A stretch of DNA of 17,238 bases from an uncultured Muribaculaceae bacterium (GCA_904502025.1 CAJGDJ010000036.1:1-17238); one strand, 5' to 3'; numbered from the stretch's first letter, positions 8,183-15,695 are shown. Numbers and translations are program-made. Notes: generated by a model from the letters alone, not told the origin.

Positions 8183-8482
8183 AGTTTTGTAGATTTTAAT
8201 TAAACTAAAATTATTTTCAAAATATTACATTCCGTTAATTACTCTCATAACGAATAACCACGCTACAATGTTCAATAAAAGCAATGATTATATAGAAAAA
8301 AAAGGACTAATTGAACGACGAAAAATTTTCTTTTCATTACTTTTTTTTCGTTTTGTTAGTTATATTTTCAAAATACACTTATCTTTGCAATACTTATTAA
8401 ATACAATAATCATATTGTTTTGACTCGCATTAAAATCGGTAAGTATATCTAACCATATTATTCATATTTTAAATTTAAAACC
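8183..8482. promoter_or_regulatory. AT-rich divergent intergenic region
   Basis: This 300-base spacer separates the leftward OmpA-family gene from the rightward lipoprotein gene. It holds a good plus-strand promoter (listed separately). A weaker minus-strand candidate at 8218-8227 reads TAATATTTTG on the minus strand, close to but not matching TAnnTTTG, about 36 bases before the OmpA-family ATG. Several A and T homopolymer runs are present, and an 8-bp inverted repeat ACGAAAAA/TTTTTCGT (8318-8325 and 8344-8351) sits just upstream of the plus-strand -33 box. No open frame of note was seen. Confidence 0.5.
8356..8387 (+). promoter_or_regulatory. Promoter for the small lipoprotein gene
   Basis: TTAG at 8356-8359, 20 bases, then TATCTTTG at 8380-8387, a near-consensus Bacteroidota sigma-ABfr promoter. 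Transcription would begin near 8392, giving an unusually long leader of about 90 bases before the ATG at 8483. Confidence 0.75.
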
Positions 8483-8878
8483 ATGAAAGTTCAAAACATT
8501 TTCAAAACCCTTCTCTTCGTTGTCATTACTATGACAATGTCGTTAAATTTCTCATCTTGTTCTGAAGAAGATGAGCCAGGGCTTTTCGTTTACACTGCGA
8601 CAGGTAACCTTTCTGCTTCTGGTTCTGGCACTGAGGCATTTGATGCTTTTTTTGGCATTGCTGAATATACAGAAGCAATCAAAAGTACACTTGGAGGCAC
8701 TTCTTCAACAACCGAACAAGATGACAAAGTAATTGCTGCTTGTGATGCCGTTTTTAAAAATCATAAAACAAACTACCCTTCATGGAAAGGAAAAGTTGAA
8801 ATTAAAAAGTCAAAATCAAGTATTTCGGGTGAAACCTCTGTTGGCGAAGTTATCAAAACATACAACTACGGTAACTAA
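8483..8878 (+). CDS. Small surface-exposed lipoprotein of unknown function
   Basis: A 131-residue protein with a lipoprotein signal peptide: basic start MKVQNIFK, hydrophobic core, and lipobox FSSC with the acylated Cys at residue 26. Cys-26 is followed by Ser-Glu-Glu-Asp-Glu, matching the acidic lipoprotein export signal known from Bacteroidota (Ser followed by several Asp/Glu after the Cys), so the mature protein is probably displayed on the cell surface. The mature part is Ser/Thr/Gly-rich at first (TATGNLSASGSGTEA), then helical with a Lys-rich stretch (KGKVEIKKSKSS), and ends in NYGN. I recognise no domain. The gene is a self-contained unit with its own promoter, long leader and strong terminator, which suggests high or independently regulated expression. 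Confidence 0.85.
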   Translation: MKVQNIFKTLLFVVITMTMSLNFSSCSEEDEPGLFVYTATGNLSASGSGTEAFDAFFGIAEYTEAIKSTLGGTSSTTEQDDKVIAACDAVFKNHKTNYPSWKGKVEIKKSKSSISGETSVGEVIKTYNYGN

Positions 8879-8925
8879 TCCCCCTCCCTGCTTTGTGAAT
8901 TAAAGGCAAAGTGATTAAACATATA

Positions 8926-8958
8926 ACAGGTAGGCTCATTAGCCTATCTGTTTTTTTT
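8926..8958 (+). terminator. Strong terminator after the lipoprotein gene
   Basis: ACAGGTAGGCT (8926-8936) pairs with AGCCTATCTGT (8941-8951) around a 4-base loop with a single G-T wobble, followed by eight T. A small additional hairpin CTTTG/CAAAG (8891-8911) precedes it. Confidence 0.92.
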
Positions 8959-9041
8959 GCATTAATTGACTACGGTTATTTGAATATCAAAAATTATGAT
9001 TTCATTATCCTTTTCTCTTATCATTTATTAAGTAATTGTAT

Positions 9042-9073
9042 ATTGAATGATTGAATTAATTTCGCTAAATTTG
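9042..9073 (+). promoter_or_regulatory. Promoter for the dxr operon
   Basis: ATTG at 9042-9045, 20 bases, then TAAATTTG at 9066-9073. Transcription would begin near 9079, so the in-frame TTG at 9078 cannot be the start codon and the ATG at 9099 is used. Confidence 0.7.
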
Positions 9074-9098
9074 CATTTTGGTTTATTTTAGCCATATT

Positions 9099-10283
9099 AT
9101 GAATTCAAACAAGATTATTCAACATAAAAATATTGCAATTTTAGGCTCTACCGGATCTATTGGGACACAAACTCTCGACATCATTGCCGAATATCCTGAT
9201 AAATTCACTGCTACGGTGCTTGTTGCCGGCTCGAAAGTGGAACAACTAATTGAGCAGGCTATTAAACATCGTCCTAAATATGCAATCATTGCCGACGAGA
9301 GCAAATATGCTCAACTACATAAGGCATTATCTCCTCTTGGCATCAACACTGCTGCCGGAACTCAGGCTATTGCCGATGCTATGACTCTCAACTGCATCGA
9401 CACCGTGGTTACTGCCACTGTTGGTTATAGTGGATTAGCTCCTACAATCAGTGCTATCAAAGCAAACAAAGACATCGCTCTTGCCAATAAGGAAACTCTT
9501 GTTGTGGCTGGCGAGTTAGTAACCAATCTTCTCAAAGAGGCAACATCAAAGGTTATCCCTGTCGATTCAGAGCATTCCGCAATATATCAATGCCTTGTGG
9601 GCGAAGACCCTCAATCGATAAAGCGATTGATTATCACTGCGTCGGGAGGTCCATTTCGCACTTTTGATGCTGAACGATTAAAATCGGTAACAGTCAAAGA
9701 TGCTCTACGTCACCCTAATTGGGACATGGGGGCAAAAATCACTATCGACTCGGCTACTATGCTCAACAAGGCGTTTGAGATTATCGAGGCTCATTGGCTT
9801 TTTGGCATTGAGGCAAATCGCATTGATGCAGTGGTTCACCCCCAATCAATCATTCATTCAATGGTAGAATTTGTCGATGGAGCCGTGAAAGCTCAATTAG
9901 GGTTACCCGATATGCACCTGCCAATTCGTTACGCTCTTGGCGATGCTACTCGATTAGCAACCAACGAGCCGTCACTCTCTCTTTCCGACTATGCTAATCT
10001 CTCTTTTGAGGCTCCCGACACCAATCGTTTCCCCGGCATAAACCTTAGTTATTATGCTCTTGAAAAGGGAGGCAACACTGCTTGCGTAATCAATGCTGCA
10101 AATGAAATAGCTGTTGCTGCATTTTTACGTGAACAAATCGGGTTCCTCGACATTTATAGAATTATCCAAAATTCAATTGAGAAGATGCCATTTATCGCAT
10201 CTCCTTCATACGAAGATTATGTTAATACTAATTCTGCAACTCGAGAATATGCCGAGTTGCTCGTAAAACAAATGAAATTTTAA
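9099..10283 (+). CDS. dxr: 1-deoxy-D-xylulose 5-phosphate reductoisomerase
   Basis: Cytoplasmic enzyme of the MEP pathway that converts 1-deoxyxylulose 5-phosphate to MEP using NADPH and a divalent metal; it is the target of fosmidomycin. The NADPH-binding loop GSTGSIG is at residues 16-22. Metal and substrate residues are in VDSEHSA (Asp-156, Glu-158) and LNKAFE (Glu-227), within SATMLNKAFEIIEAHWLF. PNWDMGAKITIDSATM and VHPQSIIHSMVEF are further family blocks. From the ATG at 9099 it has 394 residues, the normal length. The stop codon overlaps the start of rseP by one base (TAATG), implying translational coupling. It is the first gene of a four-gene operon. Confidence 0.97.
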   Translation: MNSNKIIQHKNIAILGSTGSIGTQTLDIIAEYPDKFTATVLVAGSKVEQLIEQAIKHRPKYAIIADESKYAQLHKALSPLGINTAAGTQAIADAMTLNCIDTVVTATVGYSGLAPTISAIKANKDIALANKETLVVAGELVTNLLKEATSKVIPVDSEHSAIYQCLVGEDPQSIKRLIITASGGPFRTFDAERLKSVTVKDALRHPNWDMGAKITIDSATMLNKAFEIIEAHWLFGIEANRIDAVVHPQSIIHSMVEFVDGAVKAQLGLPDMHLPIRYALGDATRLATNEPSLSLSDYANLSFEAPDTNRFPGINLSYYALEKGGNTACVINAANEIAVAAFLREQIGFLDIYRIIQNSIEKMPFIASPSYEDYVNTNSATREYAELLVKQMKF

Positions 10284-11686
10284 TGGAAGCATTTATCCTA
10301 AAAGCCGGGCAATTAGTTGCCGCACTATCTCTCCTTGTTATAATTCACGAATTTGGGCATTATCTATTTGCTCGCATCTTTGGAATCAGAGTTGATAAGT
10401 TTTTCTTATTTTTCAATCCTTGGTTTTATCTTGTGAAGTATAATCCCAAAACAAAAAAATGGTCATTCTTCAAAGATAAAAAAGATGCGTCTCAACCATC
10501 AGAGCAAACCGAGAAAAGCGACAAAGCCACTTGGTGCGACACTGAATATGGTATCGGGTGGTTGCCTCTTGGTGGTTATGTGCAAATCGCAGGTATGATT
10601 GATGAAACTCAAGACGCCTCAAAACTTTCGGCAGAGCCTCAACCTTGGGAATTTCGCACCAAACCGGCATGGCAACGATTGCTCGTAATGGTGGGTGGCG
10701 TATTGTTCAACTTCCTTCTTGCTATTGCAATCTATGCAGGCATAGCATTCACATGGGGAGAACAATATATTGAATATGACAAGGCTACTGCCGGTATGGA
10801 ATATGTTGAAACAGCTCAAAAAATTGGGTTCCAAAATGGAGATATTCCTTTATTTGCTGACGGAGAAAAAATCGATGTTACCGACCACGACCATATAATG
10901 AAGATGGTTGAAGCAAAAAATGTTACAGTGCTTCGCAATGGCAAAGACACCATTAATATTGCAATCCCCGAAAATTTCATATTCCAACTCAATGATGAAA
11001 AAGGATTCTTTGTTTATCGTTTACCTGTGCATGTCGCTAAAGTTGTAAATGGAGAAACTGCCGAAAAAGCCGGGCTTCAAGTCGATGATCAATTAGTAGC
11101 CGTTGCCGGAGTAGCGACTCCATCATTTACCGAATTTACTGAAGAATTATTAAAAAATAAAGGTAAAGAGGTAGAAATGAGTGTGATTCGTAATGGTGAA
11201 AACACAACTGTAAAAATCACCCCTAATGATGCAGGAAAAATAGGTATTCAGCTCAAACAAATCACAGACATTTACCCATCAATTACAATCAACTACTCAT
11301 TCCTTCAAGCAATACCCAAAGGAATTGAAATGGGTTGTAACCAAATGGTTACTTATGTAAGTTCGCTCAAACATTTATTCTCGGCCGAAGGTGCACAAAG
11401 TCTTGGTGGATTTGGTGCAATTGGAGATCTCTTCCCCGAAAGTTGGAGTTGGTATAAATTCTGGACAATTACAGCATTTCTATCGGTAATCTTGGCATTT
11501 ATGAACATATTGCCTATCCCGGCACTTGATGGTGGACATGTGTTATTCCTACTATTTGAGATTATCACTCGTCGCAAACCAAGCGAAAAATTCCTTGAAC
11601 GAGCTCAAATGATAGGCATGGCTATACTTTTTGCATTACTAATCTATGCCAATGCCAACGATATTTATCGATTCTTCATTAAATAA
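10283..11686 (+). CDS. rseP: RIP metalloprotease RseP (site-2 protease)
   Basis: Inner-membrane zinc protease that cleaves transmembrane segments, such as anti-sigma factors and leftover signal peptides. The zinc motif HEFGH is at residues 22-26 in the first membrane helix. A second helix follows GGVLFNFLLAIAIYAG near 140-158. Two periplasmic PDZ domains come next, at about 175-240 and 250-325 (the latter containing ETAEKAGLQVDDQLVAV). The third zinc-ligand motif LDGG lies in MNILPIPALDGGH, with Asp near 416. The 467-residue length is about that of Bacteroidota RseP, and a Lys/Glu-rich insert (about 53-85) precedes the GGYV beta-hairpin. The pairing with dxr immediately upstream is common in bacteria, and rlmI follows after 6 bases. 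Confidence 0.96.
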   Translation: MEAFILKAGQLVAALSLLVIIHEFGHYLFARIFGIRVDKFFLFFNPWFYLVKYNPKTKKWSFFKDKKDASQPSEQTEKSDKATWCDTEYGIGWLPLGGYVQIAGMIDETQDASKLSAEPQPWEFRTKPAWQRLLVMVGGVLFNFLLAIAIYAGIAFTWGEQYIEYDKATAGMEYVETAQKIGFQNGDIPLFADGEKIDVTDHDHIMKMVEAKNVTVLRNGKDTINIAIPENFIFQLNDEKGFFVYRLPVHVAKVVNGETAEKAGLQVDDQLVAVAGVATPSFTEFTEELLKNKGKEVEMSVIRNGENTTVKITPNDAGKIGIQLKQITDIYPSITINYSFLQAIPKGIEMGCNQMVTYVSSLKHLFSAEGAQSLGGFGAIGDLFPESWSWYKFWTITAFLSVILAFMNILPIPALDGGHVLFLLFEIITRRKPSEKFLERAQMIGMAILFALLIYANANDIYRFFIK

Positions 11687-11692
11687 TCAAGC

Positions 11693-12877
11693 ATGAACAA
11701 TCCCATTATAACTCTCAAACGAGGCAAAGAAGACTCTCTAAATCGCTTTCATCCTTGGGTATTTTCGGGTGCAATTGCATCAATGGCCGATACAATTGAA
11801 GAAGGTGACATCGTTGATGTTGTAAGCCATGATGGTCGCCACATAGGTGTAGGGCATTACCAAATAGGGAGCATCATGGTGCGTATTCTTGACTTTGGTG
11901 CAACTGAAATCAACCAAGCATTTTTTGCTACACGTCTTGCCGAAGCATTAAAACTACGCAAAGCATTGCGACTTGACCGTGAAGATAATAATGCGTATCG
12001 ACTCGTACATGGAGAAGGTGATTTCCTTCCCGGACTAATTGTTGACATATATGGCAATACTGCCGTAGTACAAGCTCACTCTCCCGGCATGCACTTTGCT
12101 CGCACCGAAATAGCAAATGCTCTTATTGCTCTTGACGGAGTGGAAATCAAAAATGTATATTATAAATCAGAAACCACCCTCCCCTATAAAGCACAACTCG
12201 ATCCTCAAAACGACTATTTGATTGGTGGATTTGAAACCAACATTGCAATTGAAAACGGACTAAACTTTCATGTCGATTGGCTAAAAGGACAAAAAACTGG
12301 ATTTTTTGTTGACCAACGCGACAATCGCAGTTTGCTTGAACATTTTGCCAAAGGTCGCAAGGTGTTAAATATGTTCTGCTACACCGGTGGCTTCTCATTC
12401 TACGCAATGCGTGGTGGTGCTGAATTAGTGCACTCGGTTGATAGTTCGGCAAAGGCTATTACCCTCACCGATGCCAACGTGGAATTAAACTTCCCCGGCG
12501 ATGCTCGCCACAAATCATTTGCCGAAGATGCTTTCAAGTTCCTTGACTCAATGGAGAAAGATTCATACGACCTCATCGTGCTTGACCCACCGGCATTTGC
12601 CAAACATCGTAGTGCGTTAAAAAATGCTCTTCGTGGTTACCAACGTCTCAACGCCAAAGCATTTGAAAAGATTAGTTCGGGTGGTATCTTGTTTACATTC
12701 TCATGTTCACAAGCAGTGACTAAAGACCAATTCCGTCTTGCTGTGTTCTCGGCAGCAGCACAATCGCGTCGTAAAGTGAGAATACTACATCAACTCACTC
12801 AACCTGCCGACCACCCTATCAATATCTATCACCCCGAAGGTGAATATCTAAAAGGGTTAATTCTTTATGTAGAATAA
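11693..12877 (+). CDS. rlmI: RlmI-type 23S rRNA cytosine-5 methyltransferase
   Basis: A 394-residue class I SAM-dependent RNA methyltransferase. In E. coli, RlmI makes m5C at position 1962 of 23S rRNA. The N-terminal 80 or so residues form a PUA-type RNA-binding domain (HPWVFSGAI, EGDIVDVVSHDGRHIGVG). A central EEHEE-like region follows. The Rossmann methyltransferase domain has a SAM-binding motif VLNMFCYTGGFS (224-235), VHSVDSS, the catalytic LDPPAFAK (297-304) and the Cys motif FSCSQ, with Cys-338. Assignment to the RlmI/RlmK-N family is firm; the exact target base is taken from E. coli. It sits 6 bases after rseP and 16 before the peptidase gene, inside the dxr operon. Confidence 0.92.
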   Translation: MNNPIITLKRGKEDSLNRFHPWVFSGAIASMADTIEEGDIVDVVSHDGRHIGVGHYQIGSIMVRILDFGATEINQAFFATRLAEALKLRKALRLDREDNNAYRLVHGEGDFLPGLIVDIYGNTAVVQAHSPGMHFARTEIANALIALDGVEIKNVYYKSETTLPYKAQLDPQNDYLIGGFETNIAIENGLNFHVDWLKGQKTGFFVDQRDNRSLLEHFAKGRKVLNMFCYTGGFSFYAMRGGAELVHSVDSSAKAITLTDANVELNFPGDARHKSFAEDAFKFLDSMEKDSYDLIVLDPPAFAKHRSALKNALRGYQRLNAKAFEKISSGGILFTFSCSQAVTKDQFRLAVFSAAAQSRRKVRILHQLTQPADHPINIYHPEGEYLKGLILYVE

Positions 12878-12893
12878 TCAAAAATAATACAAT

Positions 12894-14906
12894 ATGTCTT
12901 TTATTAAATCAATCATTCCAGGAGCTGCGTTATTGGCTCTCACTTTAACATCATGCAATAATATGGCACAAGAAAACGAATTCAACTATAATGTTGACCG
13001 ATTTGCCGATATTGAGGTGCTTCGTTACAAAGTACCTGAATTTGAAAACCTCTCGCTTCAACAAAAGAAACTCATTTATTTCCTTTCTGAAGCTGCAATT
13101 TGGGGACGCGACATTCTCACCGACCAAAACTGCAAATACAACCTAGAAGTTCGCTCATTGCTTGAAAACATCTACCTCAACTACAATGGAGACAAAGAAT
13201 CAAACGAGTTCAAGGCATTTGAAAAATATTTGAAACTTGTGTGGTTTGCCAACGGCGTTCACCATCACTATTCATGCGACAAATTCACTCCCGAATTTTC
13301 AAAGGAATTCTTCGATGCACAAGTTGCAGCACTTCCTGCCGACAAGCAACCTGCCAATATCGAAATCCTTTCAAAAGTGATTTTCGACCCTACGTTTATG
13401 GCTAAACGTGTGAACCAAGCCGAAGGTCAAAACCTTATCACAACATCAGCTTGTAACTATTACGACAGCATTACCCAAGCCGAAGTAGATGCATTCTATG
13501 CTTCTATTAAAAATCCCAACGATTCAACCCCTATCTCTTATGGATTGAACTCTCGTTTGGTTAAAGAAAACGGCAAAGTTGTTGAACAGGTTTACAAAAT
13601 AGGTGGAATGTATAATGATGCTATTGTTCACATAGTTGAAAATCTCACCGAAGCTGCAAAATATGCCGAAAACGATGCACAACGCAAAGTTATTGAATCA
13701 CTTATTTCTTATTATAATAGTGGCGACCTTCGCACATTTGACGAATACTCAATCCTTTGGGTCAACGATACTACTTCACAAGTTGACTTCATCAACGGAT
13801 TCATCGAAAGCTATGGCGACCCACTCGGCATGAAAGGTGCTTGGGAATCAATCGTAAACTTCAAAAACATTGAAGCATCAAAACGTACCGAAATCATCAG
13901 CGAAAACGCTCAATGGTTTGAAGACAATGCCCCAACCGACCAACGCTTCCGTAAAGAAGAGGTAAAAGGCGTTTCGGCAAAAGTTATCACTGCTGCAATA
14001 CTTGCCGGCGATGCTTATCCTGCTACTCCTATTGGCATCAACCTTCCTAACGCAAACTGGATTCGTGCAGCTCACGGCTCTAAATCAGTAACAATCGAAA
14101 ATATCACACAAGCTTATGACGAAGCATCGCAAGGCAACGGATTCAACGAAGAATTTGTTATCGACGAGGCTACTCGCGAGTTAATGAACAAATATCTCTT
14201 CATCACTGATAATCTTCACACCGACCTTCACGAATGTCTCGGTCATGGCAGTGGCAAACTACTCCCTGGAGTTGACCCCGATGCGCTCAAAGCACATGGT
14301 TCAACCCTCGAAGAAACCCGTGCCGACCTCTTTGCCCTTTACTATCTTGCTGATCCTAAATTGGTTGAACTCGGTTTGCTCGACAATAAAGATGCTTACA
14401 AAGCCGAATTCTATAAATATATGCTCAATGGCATGATGACACAACTCATGCGTATCGAACCAGGCAAAGATGTCGAAGAATCTCACATGCGTAACCGCAA
14501 ACTCATTGCCGAATGGGCTTACGAAATGGGGAAACAAGACAATGTTGTTGAACTCGTAAAAATTGATGGCAAGACATTTATCAAAATCAATGATTATGAC
14601 AAATTGCGTGAAATCTTCGGGAAACAACTTGCCGAAATTCAACGCATCAAGAGCGAGGGGGACTATGAAGCCGGACGCGTATTGGTTGAAAAATATGCTG
14701 TAAAAGTTGACCCACAACTTCACAAAGAAGTGCTCGACCGTTACGTAGCACTCAACATCGCTCCTTATCGCGGCTTTGTAAACCCAATCTACACACTCGA
14801 AAAAGATGCTAATGGCGAAATCACTGATGTAAAAGTCACTTATGGCGAAGGCTACATCGAACAAATGCTTCGCTACTCACGCGACTACTCGCCATTGACA
14901 AAATAG
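12894..14906 (+). CDS. Dipeptidyl peptidase III (M49), lipoprotein form
   Basis: Zinc exopeptidase that removes dipeptides from the N-terminus of short peptides. The M49 signatures are HECLGH at residues 446-451 (zinc ligands His-446 and His-451, catalytic Glu-447) and EETRAD at 473-478 (zinc ligand probably Glu-474). At 670 residues it is close to the characterised Bacteroides thetaiotaomicron enzyme (675 residues), which also has Cys inside the zinc hexapeptide and a shorter gap between the two motifs than eukaryotic DPP III. The N-terminus (MSFIKSIIPGAALLALTLTSC) is a lipoprotein signal with the lipid Cys at 21, so the enzyme should be membrane-anchored and extracytoplasmic. The residues after it (NNMAQ) are not acidic, so a periplasm-facing location is likelier than surface display. 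It is the last gene of the dxr operon, and the downstream hairpin repeat may end transcription. Confidence 0.95.
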   Translation: MSFIKSIIPGAALLALTLTSCNNMAQENEFNYNVDRFADIEVLRYKVPEFENLSLQQKKLIYFLSEAAIWGRDILTDQNCKYNLEVRSLLENIYLNYNGDKESNEFKAFEKYLKLVWFANGVHHHYSCDKFTPEFSKEFFDAQVAALPADKQPANIEILSKVIFDPTFMAKRVNQAEGQNLITTSACNYYDSITQAEVDAFYASIKNPNDSTPISYGLNSRLVKENGKVVEQVYKIGGMYNDAIVHIVENLTEAAKYAENDAQRKVIESLISYYNSGDLRTFDEYSILWVNDTTSQVDFINGFIESYGDPLGMKGAWESIVNFKNIEASKRTEIISENAQWFEDNAPTDQRFRKEEVKGVSAKVITAAILAGDAYPATPIGINLPNANWIRAAHGSKSVTIENITQAYDEASQGNGFNEEFVIDEATRELMNKYLFITDNLHTDLHECLGHGSGKLLPGVDPDALKAHGSTLEETRADLFALYYLADPKLVELGLLDNKDAYKAEFYKYMLNGMMTQLMRIEPGKDVEESHMRNRKLIAEWAYEMGKQDNVVELVKIDGKTFIKINDYDKLREIFGKQLAEIQRIKSEGDYEAGRVLVEKYAVKVDPQLHKEVLDRYVALNIAPYRGFVNPIYTLEKDANGEITDVKVTYGEGYIEQMLRYSRDYSPLTK

Positions 14907-14917
14907 GAAATTTATAG

Positions 14918-14991
14918 TTATAGGTCAAATAGGTCCACTGGGTCTTGCCCTATAAGACATCGAAGACTTATTTGACCTATTTGACTTATAA
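14918..14991. repeat. Left 9-base-phased hairpin repeat of the four-helix-bundle unit
   Basis: A 74-base palindromic element. Its left arm is three 9-base units ending in GTC (ttataggtc, aaataggtc, cactgggtc; 14918-14944). An 11-base spacer (ttgccctataa) follows, then four 9-base units beginning with GAC (gacatcgaa, gacttattt, gacctattt, gacttataa; 14956-14991). The outer two units of each arm pair over 18 bases with one G-T wobble. The third left unit pairs partly with gacttattt. The middle pair (aaataggtc/gacctattt) is perfect. It starts 12 bases after the peptidase stop and may also act as a terminator. A related copy lies at 15596-15674 in the same orientation. Confidence 0.9.
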
Positions 14992-15030
14992 CCCCATTTA
15001 ATTCATAATCTTCACAACTCCCACTCTACT

Positions 15031-15588
15031 ATGCCTCATAGTTTTCTCCCTAACAAAGGAAACTTTCGTGATTTAATTGCATTCCAAAAAGCTGAATGTG
15101 TATATGACATCACATTTTACTTTGCTAAAAAGTACCTTGCCAAAGGGGATAGAACTATTGACCAAATGATACAAGCTGCACGCTCTTGTAAACAAAACAT
15201 AGCAGAGGGCAACGGAGCCGGAATAACTTCGGCTGAAACCGAAATTAAGCTTATGAATGTTGCAAAAGCCAGTTTGCAAGAATTATTGCTTGATTATGAA
15301 GACTATTTGAGAGTTAGAGATTTGGAACAATGGGACATAAATAGCGAAAAGGCTCAACAAACACGAAAAGTTTGCTCAAAGCATAATGATTCAGCCTACT
15401 ATCGCGAAGCAATCAAAGAAAGAAGTGATGAAACAATTGCAAATATCGCAATAACATTAATTCATCAAACCGATTTATTATTAAGAAAAATCATCGACCG
15501 TCTTCAAGATGAATTTGTCAAAAACGGCGGAATTAGAGAATCAATGCACAAAGCTCGCTTAAACTATCGCAACTCTCAAAACGATTAA
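15031..15588 (+). CDS. Four-helix-bundle protein of the 23S rRNA IVP (S23) / Avd-like superfamily
   Basis: A 185-residue, mostly helical, charged protein without signal peptide. Residues about 10-110 show the four-helix-bundle pattern of the 23S rRNA intervening-sequence protein family: FRDLIAFQKAECVYDITFYFAKKY, then the hallmark QMIQAARSCKQNIAEGNGAG, then LMNVAKASLQELLLDYEDYLR. The C-terminal part (about 120-185) has a further helix (ANIAITLIHQTDLLLRKIIDRL) and a short basic tail (GGIRESMHKARLNYRN) typical of the Bacteroidota variant with a four-helix-bundle suffix domain. The family is related to Avd of diversity-generating retroelements, which binds nucleic acid as a pentamer; no biochemical role is established for stand-alone members. 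There is no rRNA or reverse transcriptase nearby. Hairpin repeats flank it closely: 39 bases before the ATG and 7 bases after the stop. No clear TAnnTTTG promoter was found between the left hairpin and the ATG. Confidence 0.88.
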   Translation: MPHSFLPNKGNFRDLIAFQKAECVYDITFYFAKKYLAKGDRTIDQMIQAARSCKQNIAEGNGAGITSAETEIKLMNVAKASLQELLLDYEDYLRVRDLEQWDINSEKAQQTRKVCSKHNDSAYYREAIKERSDETIANIAITLIHQTDLLLRKIIDRLQDEFVKNGGIRESMHKARLNYRNSQND

Positions 15589-15595
15589 AACAATT

Positions 15596-15674
15596 AAATA
15601 AGTCAAATAGGTCCACTGGGTCTTCTAAACCCCTATAAGACATAGAAGACCTATTCGACCTATTTGACTTAGTA
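15596..15674. repeat. Right 9-base-phased hairpin repeat of the four-helix-bundle unit
   Basis: A 79-base relative of the element at 14918, in the same orientation. Its left arm is three units ending in GTC (aaataagtc, aaataggtc, cactgggtc; 15596-15622). A 16-base spacer (ttctaaacccctataa) follows, then four units beginning with GAC (gacatagaa, gacctattc, gacctattt, gacttagta; 15639-15674). TAAGTCAAATAGGTC (15599-15613) pairs perfectly over 15 bp with 15657-15671. A second, inner stem GGTCTTC/GAAGACC (15619-15625 with 15645-15651) is perfect over 7 bp. It begins 7 bases after the stop codon. Confidence 0.9.
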
Positions 15675-15695
15675 AACTTAATCAATTATATAACA

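Noticed and set aside
9078..9098. TTG start at 9078 for dxr
   Set aside because: It coincides with the predicted transcription start. The ATG at 9099 gives the normal N-terminus ahead of the GSTGSIG loop.
15031..15588. Avd accessory gene of a diversity-generating retroelement
   Set aside because: No reverse transcriptase and no template/variable repeat pair is present, and the C-terminal suffix region fits the stand-alone IVP-like variant better.
15031..15588. Intervening sequence inside a 23S rRNA gene
   Set aside because: The flanking sequence is protein-coding (peptidase and secreted protein), with no rRNA-like sequence.
14918..15674. CRISPR array or simple tandem repeat
   Set aside because: There are only two hairpins, separated by a full gene, with 9-base units that reverse orientation in the middle and no spacer pattern or cas genes.
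14895..15690. Target-site duplication next to the two hairpins, as proof of insertion
   Set aside because: The bases just outside 14918 and 15674 show no convincing short direct repeat, so insertion remains an inference.
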